Assembly (NCBI GenBank): GCA_009780135.1
Contig: WRAP01000017.1
Location: forward strand, 1 to 32,073
Length of the DNA stretch: 32,073 nt
Direction of reading: 5' to 3'
From: Bacillota bacterium
GTDB lineage: Bacteria; Bacillota; Clostridia; Christensenellales; Pumilibacteraceae
Shown here: piece after piece, positions 17,951 through 24,826 of the stretch
Numbering within the stretch: the stretch's first letter is position 1
Layout of the letters: each line of letters starts with the position of its first letter
Program-made: the position numbers and the translations under genes
Notes under the pieces: generated by a model
The model's input: only the letters and a program-made list of their open reading frames with translations
What the model was told of the DNA's origin: nothing
Database searches by the model: none

Positions 17951-18955
17951 TCAAACAAACCCCACCTTTCTATATACTTTGCTCAGCATTTTTCTAGCCG
18001 TAAAACTTGCTTTATCACTTCCTTGCTTAAGTAGCTCCGCTAAATTTTCTTTATTTGCTCTAAATGAATTATATTTTTGCTGTAGCGGTATAAGAGTATC
18101 TATAACAGCTTTAGCAACACCTTCTTTTAATTCGGCGTATGACTTATTCTCAAAATGCTTTTCGGCAGTTTTTATTGGAAGTCCTAAAACTTCGGCATAT
18201 ATAACTAATAGATTACTAACCCCCGGCTTTTTGGCTACATTATATTTTACTTCTGTTTCACTATCTGTAACAGCACTTTTAAATTTACGCTCAACTGTAG
18301 CAGGATCGTCCTTTAATAAAACAACACCTTTGGGGTCGTTTTCAGATTTGCCCATTTTTTTATGAGGGTCACTAAGCGAAAATATTTTAGCACCTAATTT
18401 TGGAAAAATCCCTTCAGGTTCTACAAAAGTAGGACTATAACGATTATTAAAGCGATTAGCTATAGTTCTAGCTAATTCTAAATGTTGCTTTTGGTCTTTG
18501 CCGATTGGCACATAATGAGCCCCATATAATAAAATATCCGCCGCCATAAGAGTAGGATAGCTAAAAAGCCCTAAATTTATATTATCAGGATTTTTAAGCG
18601 ACTTATCTTTAAATTGAGTCATCCTTCTTGCCTCTCCGTACTGGGTAAAGCAATTTAACACCCATGCCAATTCAGCATGATGAGGCACTTGTGATTGCAC
18701 AAAAAGCACCGACTTATTGGGGTCGATGCCGATTGCCATAAACCAGCAAAAAAGGTCTAGCGTGTATTCCCGCAAATCCTTAGTCAAGATTTCTTCTGTG
18801 ATAGAATGTAGGTCCGCCACAGCGTAATAGCAAAAATAATCTTCTTGCATCTTTAGCCAGTTTTTGCCGGCACCGATTAGGTTGCCAAGATGCAGATTGC
18901 CGCTAGGTTTCATAGCAGACAACACAATTTTTTGTTGAGCTTGATTATTATCCAT
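17951..18955 (-). CDS. trpS: Tryptophanyl-tRNA synthetase
   Basis: 334 residues, the standard length for bacterial TrpRS, which charges tRNA-Trp. This class I synthetase shows the HIGH-type motif HLGN at 22-25 and the KMSKS-type loop KMGKS at about 200-205. Conserved TrpRS pieces include PSGNLHLGN, FVQSQVPHHAELAWVL, TQFKDKS, FSYPTLMAADILLY and the PIGKDQKQHLELAR adenylate-binding segment. AGGAG lies 9 nt before the ATG. A promoter lies just upstream. The predicted 5' UTR is only about 27 nt, so there is no room for a T-box leader, unlike many Bacillota trpS genes. It is isolated from trp biosynthesis genes. Confidence 0.97.
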   Translation of the reverse strand: MDNNQAQQKIVLSAMKPSGNLHLGNLIGAGKNWLKMQEDYFCYYAVADLHSITEEILTKDLREYTLDLFCWFMAIGIDPNKSVLFVQSQVPHHAELAWVLNCFTQYGEARRMTQFKDKSLKNPDNINLGLFSYPTLMAADILLYGAHYVPIGKDQKQHLELARTIANRFNNRYSPTFVEPEGIFPKLGAKIFSLSDPHKKMGKSENDPKGVVLLKDDPATVERKFKSAVTDSETEVKYNVAKKPGVSNLLVIYAEVLGLPIKTAEKHFENKSYAELKEGVAKAVIDTLIPLQQKYNSFRANKENLAELLKQGSDKASFTARKMLSKVYRKVGFV

Positions 18956-18988
18956 TATATTTAACTCCTAAAACTTGGAAACAAATTT

Positions 18989-19017
18989 ATTATAAACTAT
19001 TATTTTCAATCTGTACA
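18989..19017 (-). promoter_or_regulatory. Probable trpS promoter
   Basis: On the minus strand, TGTACA (19017-19012), a 17-bp spacer and a perfect TATAAT (18994-18989). The predicted start is about 27 nt from the trpS ATG. It lies directly after the ogt stop. Confidence 0.6.
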
Positions 19018-19024
19018 TTGTAAT

Positions 19025-19588
19025 TTATAACGCTGTTCCTTTTGTTGGCACAAAAAACTTATTTATATCAACGCCTTCTAATTTTAATAGTTTTATTTTT
19101 TTATCCAATCCGCCGGCATATCCAGTTAAACTACGATTTGTGCCGACAACTCTATGACAAGGCACAATAATTGATATGGGATTATGGCCAACCGCACCGC
19201 CAACGGCTTGAGCACTCATTTTTTGTTTGTCGAATTTTTTAGCTACTACCTTAGCTATATCACCGTATGTAATAACTTTGCCATAAGGAATTGATAATAG
19301 AATATTCCAAACAGCTAAACGAAATTCACTAGCATCTCCAAAAGATATTGGCACTTCTGCTATAGGTGGATTTTTGCCTAAAAAATATTTATCAAGCCAA
19401 TTTTTTGTGATTGAAAAAATTTCTAAATCAGGATTATCTGTTAGATTTTTATATAGCGTTTGTCCGTGATATTTTTGATTATAGTTCCAAAGCCCCGTTA
19501 GATTTTGCCCATCGCTCGATAAAAATAATTCGCCAAACGGAGAAGAGATAGTGGTTGAGTATATCTTTAGTCTTTGTGTAGATTTCAT
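19025..19588 (-). CDS. ogt: Methylated-DNA--protein-cysteine methyltransferase
   Basis: 187 residues. This suicide repair enzyme takes the methyl group from O6-methylguanine onto its own cysteine. The active site IVPCHRVVG is intact, with Cys144, and the helix-turn-helix/arginine-finger region is present (FRLAVWNILLSIPYGKVITYGDIA). The N-terminal SSPFGELFLSS pattern is typical of the Ogt/AdaB branch. A longer frame back to a TTG at 19669 would translate straight through a terminator hairpin, so I chose the ATG at 19588. There is no SD. A -10 box lies only 6 nt upstream, so the mRNA may be leaderless. No ada-type regulator is nearby. Confidence 0.93.
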   Translation of the reverse strand: MKSTQRLKIYSTTISSPFGELFLSSDGQNLTGLWNYNQKYHGQTLYKNLTDNPDLEIFSITKNWLDKYFLGKNPPIAEVPISFGDASEFRLAVWNILLSIPYGKVITYGDIAKVVAKKFDKQKMSAQAVGGAVGHNPISIIVPCHRVVGTNRSLTGYAGGLDKKIKLLKLEGVDINKFFVPTKGTAL

Positions 19589-19594
19589 AAAATA

Positions 19595-19623
19595 AATATA
19601 ACAAAAAGTTAAAAAAACCGCAA
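19595..19623 (-). promoter_or_regulatory. Possible ogt promoter overlapping the upstream terminator
   Basis: On the minus strand, TATATT (19600-19595) with a 17-bp spacer to TTGCGG (19623-19618), which lies in the 3' arm of the terminator hairpin. The -10 is good, the -35 weak. The predicted start coincides with the ATG. Confidence 0.45.
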
Positions 19624-19648
19624 GCGGATTTATGCTTGCGGTTTTTAA
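19611..19648 (-). terminator. Terminator between the beta-propeller gene and ogt
   Basis: Perfect 10-bp stem AACCGCAAGC (hairpin 19616-19643, 8-nt loop) flanked by A and T runs, so it can work in both directions. It stops transcription coming from the sigma/propeller genes. Confidence 0.9.
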
Positions 19649-19716
19649 AAGTAAATAAGGTAAGAGCAATTTTTAAGTTCCCAAGTCTTAGAAAAAAAGG
19701 AGCAAATTTCTTTAAA

Positions 19717-19744
19717 GACTTGGGTAATAGAATGTGCCCCTACA
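19717..19744. repeat. Single degenerate 28-bp GGGCGACA-type unit
   Basis: GACTTGGGTAATAGAATGTG plus CCCCTACA is a diverged copy of the 28-bp unit. Its left 10 nt pair with CCCAAGTCTT at 19680-19689, suggesting the remains of a second arm. The rest of the gap up to 19834 holds ACAAATTACGAATTGC and TAGTAGTTTGTCGG words around TTATTAGTCCTAAA, a heptamer-type element ending at the propeller gene's stop. Confidence 0.6.
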
Positions 19745-19834
19745 ATTTTATAACTACAAATTACGAATTGCAAACTACAAATTATTGTATTTTTATTAGT
19801 CCTAAATTAGTAGTTTGTCGGTTGTAGCTTATAG
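19745..19834. repeat. Inverted-repeat element after the beta-propeller gene (ATTACAA type)
   Basis: Loose inverted arms of ACAAATTACGAATTGCAAAC type (left) and TTAGTAGTTTGTCGGTTGTA type (right) around TTATTAGTCCTAAA, the shared core word. It touches the stop codon of the propeller gene at 19835. Confidence 0.6.
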
Positions 19835-22267
19835 TTAATAATTCCCAACAAAAGTATCAACTAATTCTAGCGTAAATAGATTATAGCTAACTATCATATT
19901 ATCGCTTACGGTAAATAGGTAGCCGTTATTTACAACTGCTCGGTAGATAAATTTGCTTTGTCGCTCTTGCCAAGCGTTCCAACGCTCTTCCCAATTAGAA
20001 AAGCTTTGATTCCAAATATTAGGTAAATTTATGCCCCTGTTAAAATTACTTATCGGCATCAGCATTTCTACATAAACAGGTTCTAATGTCCAATGCCAAT
20101 TATCTTGATCTATATCAATTCTGTAATCTCTTACAGTTCTTGTTTCTCCCATAAAGGTTAGAGTGCCCGCATATCCGTCTATTGCAAAAAGGTAAAATCC
20201 TTGAGCATATGTCGCCCACTCCCAATTTGAACCTGATAACCCCTCGGCGGTAGCACTAAATCCTACAAAACCCTCAAGAGTTTCCTCGTCGAACATAAAT
20301 AACAATGCTCTACTATTCCACAATATTTCGCCCCAAGTCCACGAACCATAAATTGTATATTTAGATAGGCTAATTGGTGCTAATCCTGTGCCCGGTCGCA
20401 TATCGAATAATTCTATTTTTATGCCGATTTGAAGTGCCGAACCCTCGGGCGGAGCATCGGGACCGATACCAATCGCTAACCCTGTACCGGGGATTGCTCT
20501 AAGAAACATATTTATTCCGTCCGGCTCAAACGGCTCGGATAGTATAGGATTATAAGGGTCGGTAAAGTCTACTGTGAATAATGGGTCCCAAATTAAGTCA
20601 GGGGGCGAGGTAGAGATATATCCAAAGTCGCCTGTAAAAGTAGCCGAATCCAATGTTTCGCCCGGCGCTATTCCTAAAATATAACTAACCAGTTCTAATC
20701 GATAATTAAACACAAATATAGCAGAGGCAAAGTAAGAGTCTTCCATTCCACCCCACCACCAGTTCCACCAGCTACCGTAGGTTGTTGCAACACGCAGATA
20801 TCCGTTATGCTCGCTAATTGCGTGTCTACTAGGTGAAGTGCCAAGCACAACGGCAGTACCGCTATAATAAAGAGTTTCAAGGCAAAATCTACCGATATAT
20901 GTCCAATCTAACCACTGACCCATAACAGCCTCGCAACCGTCAGGGCGGTCAGCGTGTGTCATACACCAATCGCAAACACACCAAACATTATCTAACCAAC
21001 TTGGGTCGCAATCCTCGCATACATCGCAAGGGATATGTTCTCTTGTCCAAACGGTTGTAGTTGTGTAAAGATTATATCTACTAATCGATACCGTACCGCT
21101 TGTTGTTAAATAGCCTTTTACATTCGGCTCGCTATCAGGTTCGGTTAGCTCAATGCTACCTAGTAGCATAAAGTTATGCATCCTGATACCCTCTACAGTA
21201 AAGAATATGTTGCTAATAGGAAGTGGTCGCAACTCTTCACTCTCACAAGTTCTAAAGTGCGGAATACTAACCTCTCGTCTACCGTACCACTCATAACGGT
21301 TAGTATGCGGATTCCATCTATGACCACTAATCCATCTAATACTGGAAGCATTTACCACAAAAAATAAAGTTTCTGTTTCCATTCTAACTCGACTTGTATT
21401 AAACCAGCCGTCAATTTCGAAAAACTGCTCTAACTGTGGATTTGCACGATTAGTTATATCATAAATTCTAAACTGAACCCGTTGGTGCCAGCTTCTAAAG
21501 GTCCATAGTTCTCTATCGTTAAGATCGTTATTACCCCAAACCTGCTCCTCCCAAGTACCGCCGATAATAATCATACGGTTGCCTCTGGTAAACATTTCTA
21601 TCGGCGAAAAATTAGTAAATTCCTGAAAGAATACGGGTGTGATTTGCCCGCGGTTAGTGCGTACAATGGTAAGTCCTTGAGGCGATAGGCGGTAGATATA
21701 ATTACCATCATTACGCACAATGTCGCCCTCATCCATACCGTCTACTTGAATATTGGTTTCACTTGTCGGTCCGCTATTGTCTCTGTCTCCGTCACCTGCT
21801 GCATCACCATCGTCAGGATCACCAATATCTGGTGGTGGTTCTACTCCACCATCATTCATGTTAGGACGGTTTTCGTTTATATTAAATAAATATTGTAGAT
21901 GCTCCTCGCTTTCAACCGCAAAAGCCATATTTTCACCCGGAATTGGCGGACGGGTTTGAGGACGATTGTTTATAATATCGCCCCAATTTGGTCCATCTGT
22001 ACTTTCGTCTATTGGTCTATTAAATTGCAGTAAAATCGGCAGAGTTGCCATTGCCAGCATCGCCACAACAATGAAGCCTGCCACCATTCTGGTAAATAGC
22101 TTGGTGCGGTTTTGCCTATGGCGTTCATTTCGCCTAGGCGGTTCGTTTGGCTCAGGGCTAAAAAAACTTCGCGCCCTTTCGTTTTCGATGCGGTTTAATA
22201 CATCGTTTTTTAGATTTTCGTCGGCCTCAACGCTATCGAAAACCTCATCATAAATTGATTTTGACAT
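19835..22267 (-). CDS. Membrane-anchored beta-propeller protein, probable partner of the ECF sigma factor
   Basis: 810 residues, GGAG 6 nt before the ATG. Residues 1-55 are charged and cytoplasmic, 61-81 form a single membrane segment, and the rest is extracellular. About 165-810 matches the clostridial secreted beta-propeller family: SETNIQVDGMDEGDIVRNDG is its hallmark start, followed by blades such as GNRMIIIGG and the C-terminal VVNNGYLFTVSDNMIVSYN. Near 411-442 a loop carries seven cysteines (CDVCEDC ... CVCDWC ... C), an unusual possible metal site within the propeller. It directly follows the ECF sigma gene, so the short cytoplasmic tail may hold the sigma factor while the propeller senses an outside signal. 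That role is inferred from position only. No zinc-binding anti-sigma motif (HxxxCxxC) is present in the tail. Confidence 0.85.
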   Translation of the reverse strand: MSKSIYDEVFDSVEADENLKNDVLNRIENERARSFFSPEPNEPPRRNERHRQNRTKLFTRMVAGFIVVAMLAMATLPILLQFNRPIDESTDGPNWGDIINNRPQTRPPIPGENMAFAVESEEHLQYLFNINENRPNMNDGGVEPPPDIGDPDDGDAAGDGDRDNSGPTSETNIQVDGMDEGDIVRNDGNYIYRLSPQGLTIVRTNRGQITPVFFQEFTNFSPIEMFTRGNRMIIIGGTWEEQVWGNNDLNDRELWTFRSWHQRVQFRIYDITNRANPQLEQFFEIDGWFNTSRVRMETETLFFVVNASSIRWISGHRWNPHTNRYEWYGRREVSIPHFRTCESEELRPLPISNIFFTVEGIRMHNFMLLGSIELTEPDSEPNVKGYLTTSGTVSISRYNLYTTTTVWTREHIPCDVCEDCDPSWLDNVWCVCDWCMTHADRPDGCEAVMGQWLDWTYIGRFCLETLYYSGTAVVLGTSPSRHAISEHNGYLRVATTYGSWWNWWWGGMEDSYFASAIFVFNYRLELVSYILGIAPGETLDSATFTGDFGYISTSPPDLIWDPLFTVDFTDPYNPILSEPFEPDGINMFLRAIPGTGLAIGIGPDAPPEGSALQIGIKIELFDMRPGTGLAPISLSKYTIYGSWTWGEILWNSRALLFMFDEETLEGFVGFSATAEGLSGSNWEWATYAQGFYLFAIDGYAGTLTFMGETRTVRDYRIDIDQDNWHWTLEPVYVEMLMPISNFNRGINLPNIWNQSFSNWEERWNAWQERQSKFIYRAVVNNGYLFTVSDNMIVSYNLFTLELVDTFVGNY

Positions 22268-22298
22268 TTAATTCTCCTTGTTTGTTGGGGGGCAATTA

Positions 22299-22460
22299 GA
22301 TAAATGAGAAATGAGGCGAATGAGAAATTAAGGATTTATTTATTGAGTTTTTATATTAGCAATTTTAAATTGCCATTTAATTTATTATGGATGACCAATG
22401 GTCGCCCTCTTTTTATTTACTAAATCAACAATTTCTCATTCGCCTCATTTCTCATTTATC
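22299..22460. repeat. 31-bp perfect inverted repeat that overlaps the end of the sigma gene
   Basis: Arms 22299-22329 and 22430-22460 are exact inverted copies (31 of 31) made of ATGAGAAATGAGGCGAATGA words. The right arm covers the last codons and the TGA stop of the ECF sigma gene. The centre includes GGATTTATTTATTGAG, a version of the shared core, and a decayed GGGCGACCATTGGTCATCC unit at about 22388-22408. Confidence 0.92.
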
Positions 22461-22928
22461 TCTACTCAACAGCTCCCTCATCTTACTCTGCACTCGGCTC
22501 ACACGGCTTCTTATGCTACTTGATTTTAGCTCTAACATTTTAGCAATTTCGTCATATGTATATCCTTCGTAATGATATAAATGAATAATTGCTCTATCGT
22601 CGGCACTTAAACGCATTAAAGCATTCTCGACCATAGCTACAGCAGGATTTTCCTGAGTGTTAGCCATAATAGTTTCCTCGTTGAATACCTCTTTGTAGCG
22701 GTTGTAAGCACTGTATTTAACATTTTTGCTTTTGTTTGTAGCAACCTTTATGAGCCAAGCTTTTAGATGTTCATCTGAGTTAAAGACTTTGTTTTGTTGC
22801 CACAACACAAAAAATGTCTCCGAAAAAACATCCTCTGCGTCCTCTCGACTACCGGTAATCGCTTTTGCAATTCGCAAAACCATACTGCCATAGTTGTTCA
22901 TAGCATTTTTTACAAAGCCTTCGTCCAA
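22452..22928 (-). CDS. ECF-type RNA polymerase sigma factor
   Basis: 158 residues. It starts at TTG (22928), supported by GGGGAG five bases upstream. Region 2 (about 10-75) shows ITGSREDAEDVFSETFFVLW with the DAED core-binding motif, and region 4 (about 103-155) shows LSADDRAIIHLYHYEGYTYDEIAKML and SSSIRSRVSRVQSKM, a recognition helix. Region 3 is missing, as in ECF factors. It redirects RNA polymerase to stress or envelope promoters; the regulon is unknown. The gene has an ECF-type promoter of its own, suggesting self-activation. The membrane beta-propeller gene follows on the same strand. Its TGA stop lies inside a repeat arm, so the natural C-terminus may have been altered. Confidence 0.93.
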   Translation of the reverse strand: MDEGFVKNAMNNYGSMVLRIAKAITGSREDAEDVFSETFFVLWQQNKVFNSDEHLKAWLIKVATNKSKNVKYSAYNRYKEVFNEETIMANTQENPAVAMVENALMRLSADDRAIIHLYHYEGYTYDEIAKMLELKSSSIRSRVSRVQSKMRELLSRDK

Positions 22929-22976
22929 CTCTTCTCCCCATCGTGTAATTTGTAATACTTAAATAAAGTCCTTACA

Positions 22977-23010
22977 CTATATACACAAGCTACCCCCTTA
23001 ATTTGTTGCA
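22977..23010 (-). promoter_or_regulatory. ECF-type promoter, probably autoregulatory
   Basis: On the minus strand, TTGCAAC (TGCAAC at 23010-23005), an 18-bp spacer and GTGTATATAG (22986-22977). An AAC-containing -35 and a G-T-rich -10 are typical of ECF promoters and unlike the sigma-A boxes elsewhere in the window. It lies about 50 nt upstream of the sigma gene. Confidence 0.6.
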
Positions 23011-23228
23011 AGAAAATAAAAAAAATTTTGAAAAATTTTCATGAATTAAGAAAGCATAGCATAATTGGTGAAATTTGTCAATAGTTACAGTTTAATTATA
23101 GTTAATAAATTTGTATCATTGCCAAGTATATTTATAAGTTATGGTGGATATTAAACACCCATACAAATAAATATTTTAATTGTAAATTATTCAAGACAAC
23201 TAATTGTATTCCTACAAATTAACATTAT
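23011..23228. other. AT-rich gap with no supported feature
   Basis: Between the sigma promoter and the rplL terminator I find only AT-rich sequence. There is no ORF with an SD, no clear hairpin and no repeat of the families seen elsewhere. Confidence 0.5.
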
Positions 23229-23268
23229 AAAAAAACCGTGTTAGTATTTTGACTAACACGGTTTTTTT
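23229..23268 (-). terminator. Strong terminator after rplL
   Basis: Inverted repeat AAAAACCGTGTTAG with an 8-nt loop and its complement, flanked by A and T runs. It lies about 120 nt past the rplL stop. It ends the rpmG-rplL block, so transcription does not run on into rpoBC, which is not there. Confidence 0.92.
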
Positions 23269-23386
23269 ATACAAGTGTAGGCGAAAAGAAGCATCTTCGA
23301 TAGCGTTCACATGTTGTTTTGCTATCGGATTCCTACCATTACTGAGAATTATAAATCCTACACTATACATTATGCACTAATGAGAA

Positions 23387-23764
23387 TTATTTTAATTCTA
23401 AAGTCGCACCAGCTTCTGCGAATTTCTTCTTGAATTCTTCTGCCGTTTCTTTAGATACGCCTTCTTTAACTGTGCTTGGAGCACCGTCTACTAACGCTTT
23501 AGCTTCGCCAAGACCTAAGCCAGTTGCTTCACGCACTACTTTGATAACGCCTATTTTGTTAGTGCCAACATCTTTAAGGATTAGCGTGAATTCTGTTTGC
23601 TCTTCGGCTTGCGGAGCAGCTTCGCCACCGCCAACTGCCGGACCTGCCATTGCCATAGCCGCAGCTGATACGCCGAACTCTGTTTCTATCATTTTTACGA
23701 AGTCATTAAGCTCCGTTACTGTCATTGCTTTGATTTCTTCAAGCATTTTTTCTAAATTTGCCAT
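23387..23764 (-). CDS. rplL: 50S ribosomal protein L7/L12
   Basis: 125 residues, the stalk protein that recruits translational GTPases. The N-terminal dimerisation helices (1-32), the Ala/Gly/Glu-rich hinge (about 37-55) and the C-terminal domain with [38 protein letters not shown] are complete. No SD lies close to the ATG. AAGGAA sits about 45 nt upstream, before a small GTAC hairpin and directly before an out-of-frame ATG (23801) whose 20-codon reading frame overlaps the rplL start. Translation may therefore be coupled to it or to rplJ. It is the last gene before the strong terminator. Confidence 0.98.
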   Translation of the reverse strand: MANLEKMLEEIKAMTVTELNDFVKMIETEFGVSAAAMAMAGPAVGGGEAAPQAEEQTEFTLILKDVGTNKIGVIKVVREATGLGLGEAKALVDGAPSTVKEGVSKETAEEFKKKFAEAGATLELK

Positions 23765-23801
23765 AATTTTTATTTTTTATTGCAGTACATTTTTGTACCA
23801 T
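23739..23801 (-). other. Possible short upstream ORF overlapping the start of rplL
   Basis: ATG at 23801 preceded by AAGGAAATT. The frame runs 20 codons ([10 protein letters not shown]...) to a TGA at 23739, overlapping rplL by 26 nt in another frame. It is the only start with an SD near rplL. It could deliver ribosomes by termination and re-initiation, or it could be chance. Confidence 0.3.
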
Positions 23802-23868
23802 AATTTCCTTTTTTAAATTTTTGTTTTTGATGGACGATTTAATTGTTTACCCATCAATTTTTAGTTAG

Positions 23869-23945
23869 ATGTGGGCGACAGATTGTCGCCTTTACAAAAA
23901 CGATTTTCATTAACCGAATTTGTAGTTTGTAATCTGTAATTTGAA
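23869..23945. repeat. Single 28-bp GGGCGACA unit plus ATTACAA-type block after rplJ
   Basis: 23869-23896 is one copy of the 28-bp unit (ATGTGGGCGACAGATTGTCG, then CCTTTACA). 23909-23945 is a TTTGTAGTTTGTAATCTGTA-type block that begins immediately after the rplJ stop codon. They fill most of the rplJ-rplL gap. Confidence 0.7.
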
Positions 23946-24443
23946 TTAAGCTTTTTTCTTAGCCACTTCACTAAGGCCAATGGCAAGTGAGCGCATTGGG
24001 CTTGTAAGAAGACCAAGTAATTGAGCCACAAGAACAGGTTTTGGTGGAATTTTTGATAGTGCCACAACCTCTGCTTCGGGCAAGAATTTACCTTCTGCTA
24101 CACCGCCTTTTAGCTTCATTTTATTAAATTTCTTTACACTGTCTGCTAGTATTTTAGCAGGAACAACAGCGTCCTCGTAACCAAATGCCACAGCTGTAGG
24201 TCCTGTTAAAATTTCATCAAATTCGTTAGTAAAACCGGCGTCTCTAAGAGCTCTAAGCATTATACGGTTTTTAATAACTTTATACTCAACACCTTCTTTG
24301 CGCATTTCTACACGCATTTGAGTGTCTTGTGCTACACTAAGTCCACGATAGTCGACTAAAATAACCGATTTTGCTTTTTGAATTTTCTCTAGTGTTTGTG
24401 CTACTTCTTCTTGTTTTTGCTTTAATATTATTGGTGATGCCAT
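23946..24443 (-). CDS. rplJ: 50S ribosomal protein L10
   Basis: 165 residues. It anchors the L7/L12 stalk to 23S rRNA and represses its own operon in other bacteria. The N-terminal RNA-binding domain shows ILVDYRGLSVAQDTQMR and VIKNRIMLRALRDAG. The C-terminal helix for L7/L12 binding is present. The good SD GGAGG lies 18 nt before the ATG, further than usual; a small GGTA...TACC hairpin in between may shorten the distance. Upstream are an attenuator hairpin, a repeat element and an L10 leader RNA, so autoregulation by transcript folding is likely. Confidence 0.98.
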   Translation of the reverse strand: MASPIILKQKQEEVAQTLEKIQKAKSVILVDYRGLSVAQDTQMRVEMRKEGVEYKVIKNRIMLRALRDAGFTNEFDEILTGPTAVAFGYEDAVVPAKILADSVKKFNKMKLKGGVAEGKFLPEAEVVALSKIPPKPVLVAQLLGLLTSPMRSLAIGLSEVAKKKA

Positions 24444-24473
24444 ATTTTTTGGTATTTATTACCTCCTTTGAAT

Positions 24474-24520
24474 ATTTTATAAAACTCCGCCTTGCAATAT
24501 AAAGCGGAGTTTTATAAAAT
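24474..24520 (-). terminator. Attenuator hairpin in the rplJ leader
   Basis: A perfect 17-bp inverted repeat (24474-24490 and 24504-24520, ACTCCGC core, 13-nt loop) whose 3' arm carries GTTTTATAAAAT, placed 7 nt upstream of the rplJ SD. The L10 leader ends in AGGCGGATTTATAAAT, nearly the same sequence as this hairpin's 3' arm, so the two can compete for the 5' arm. Confidence 0.75.
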
Positions 24521-24635
24521 TAAATGACAAATGACAAATGACAAAAACAAGTATTGATTTATCTAGCGTTAATAATAAAAAACTAAATAAGTCCTAAATT
24601 TGTAGTTTGTAATTTGTAATTTGTAATTTATTTAT
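24521..24635. repeat. Inverted-repeat element inserted in the rplJ leader (ATGACAA/ATTACAA type)
   Basis: The left arm is a tandem of ATGACAA (three copies, 24523-24543). The right arm is a tandem of TTTGTAA (24598-24630). The centre has TTGATTTAT and AAATAAGTCCTAAA. It lies exactly between the L10 leader and the attenuator hairpin. Confidence 0.85.
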
Positions 24636-24738
24636 AAATCCGCCTCGGCAAGAAATATTAAGGATTTTTATCATCAAACAATTTAAATCATCTAATATAT
24701 AATCCACTTGCTTTCTTAGGCAAATCGGGAATTTACTT
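24636..24738 (-). ncRNA. L10 leader, autoregulatory rplJ-rplL leader RNA
   Basis: On the minus strand the conserved pieces of the Firmicutes L10 leader are present in order: GATTTGCCTAAGAAAGCAAG, then AATCCTTAAT, then CTTGCCGAGGCGGATT. They correspond to the L10(L12)4 binding site that in Bacillus-type leaders controls termination before rplJ. I recognise it from these motifs, not from a search. It lies upstream of rplJ as expected, though displaced by the repeat element. Confidence 0.8.
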
Positions 24739-24739
24739 T

Positions 24740-24826
24740 TTTAGTTTATAGTGCTTAGTACATAAGGCATAGTTAAAGACTTATTATTTATCAATAACTA
24801 TAAACTAAGCACTATGCTCTATGGAC
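24740..24826. repeat. Inverted-repeat element after rplA (TAAGCACTATGCC type)
   Basis: The left part has TTAGTTTATAGTGCTTAG and CATAAGGCATAGTT; the right part has CTATAAACTAAGCACTATGC. The centre has GACTTATTATTTATC. The right end includes the rplA stop codon TAG and its last codons, so the element and the coding end overlap. Confidence 0.75.

Noticed and set aside
18956-19030. T-box leader for trpS
   Set aside because: The space between promoter and start is about 27 nt and no T-box sequence (TGGNACCGCG-like) is present.
19589-19669. N-terminal extension of Ogt to a TTG start
   Set aside because: It would translate through a perfect terminator hairpin and the promoter, and adds a segment not seen in the family.
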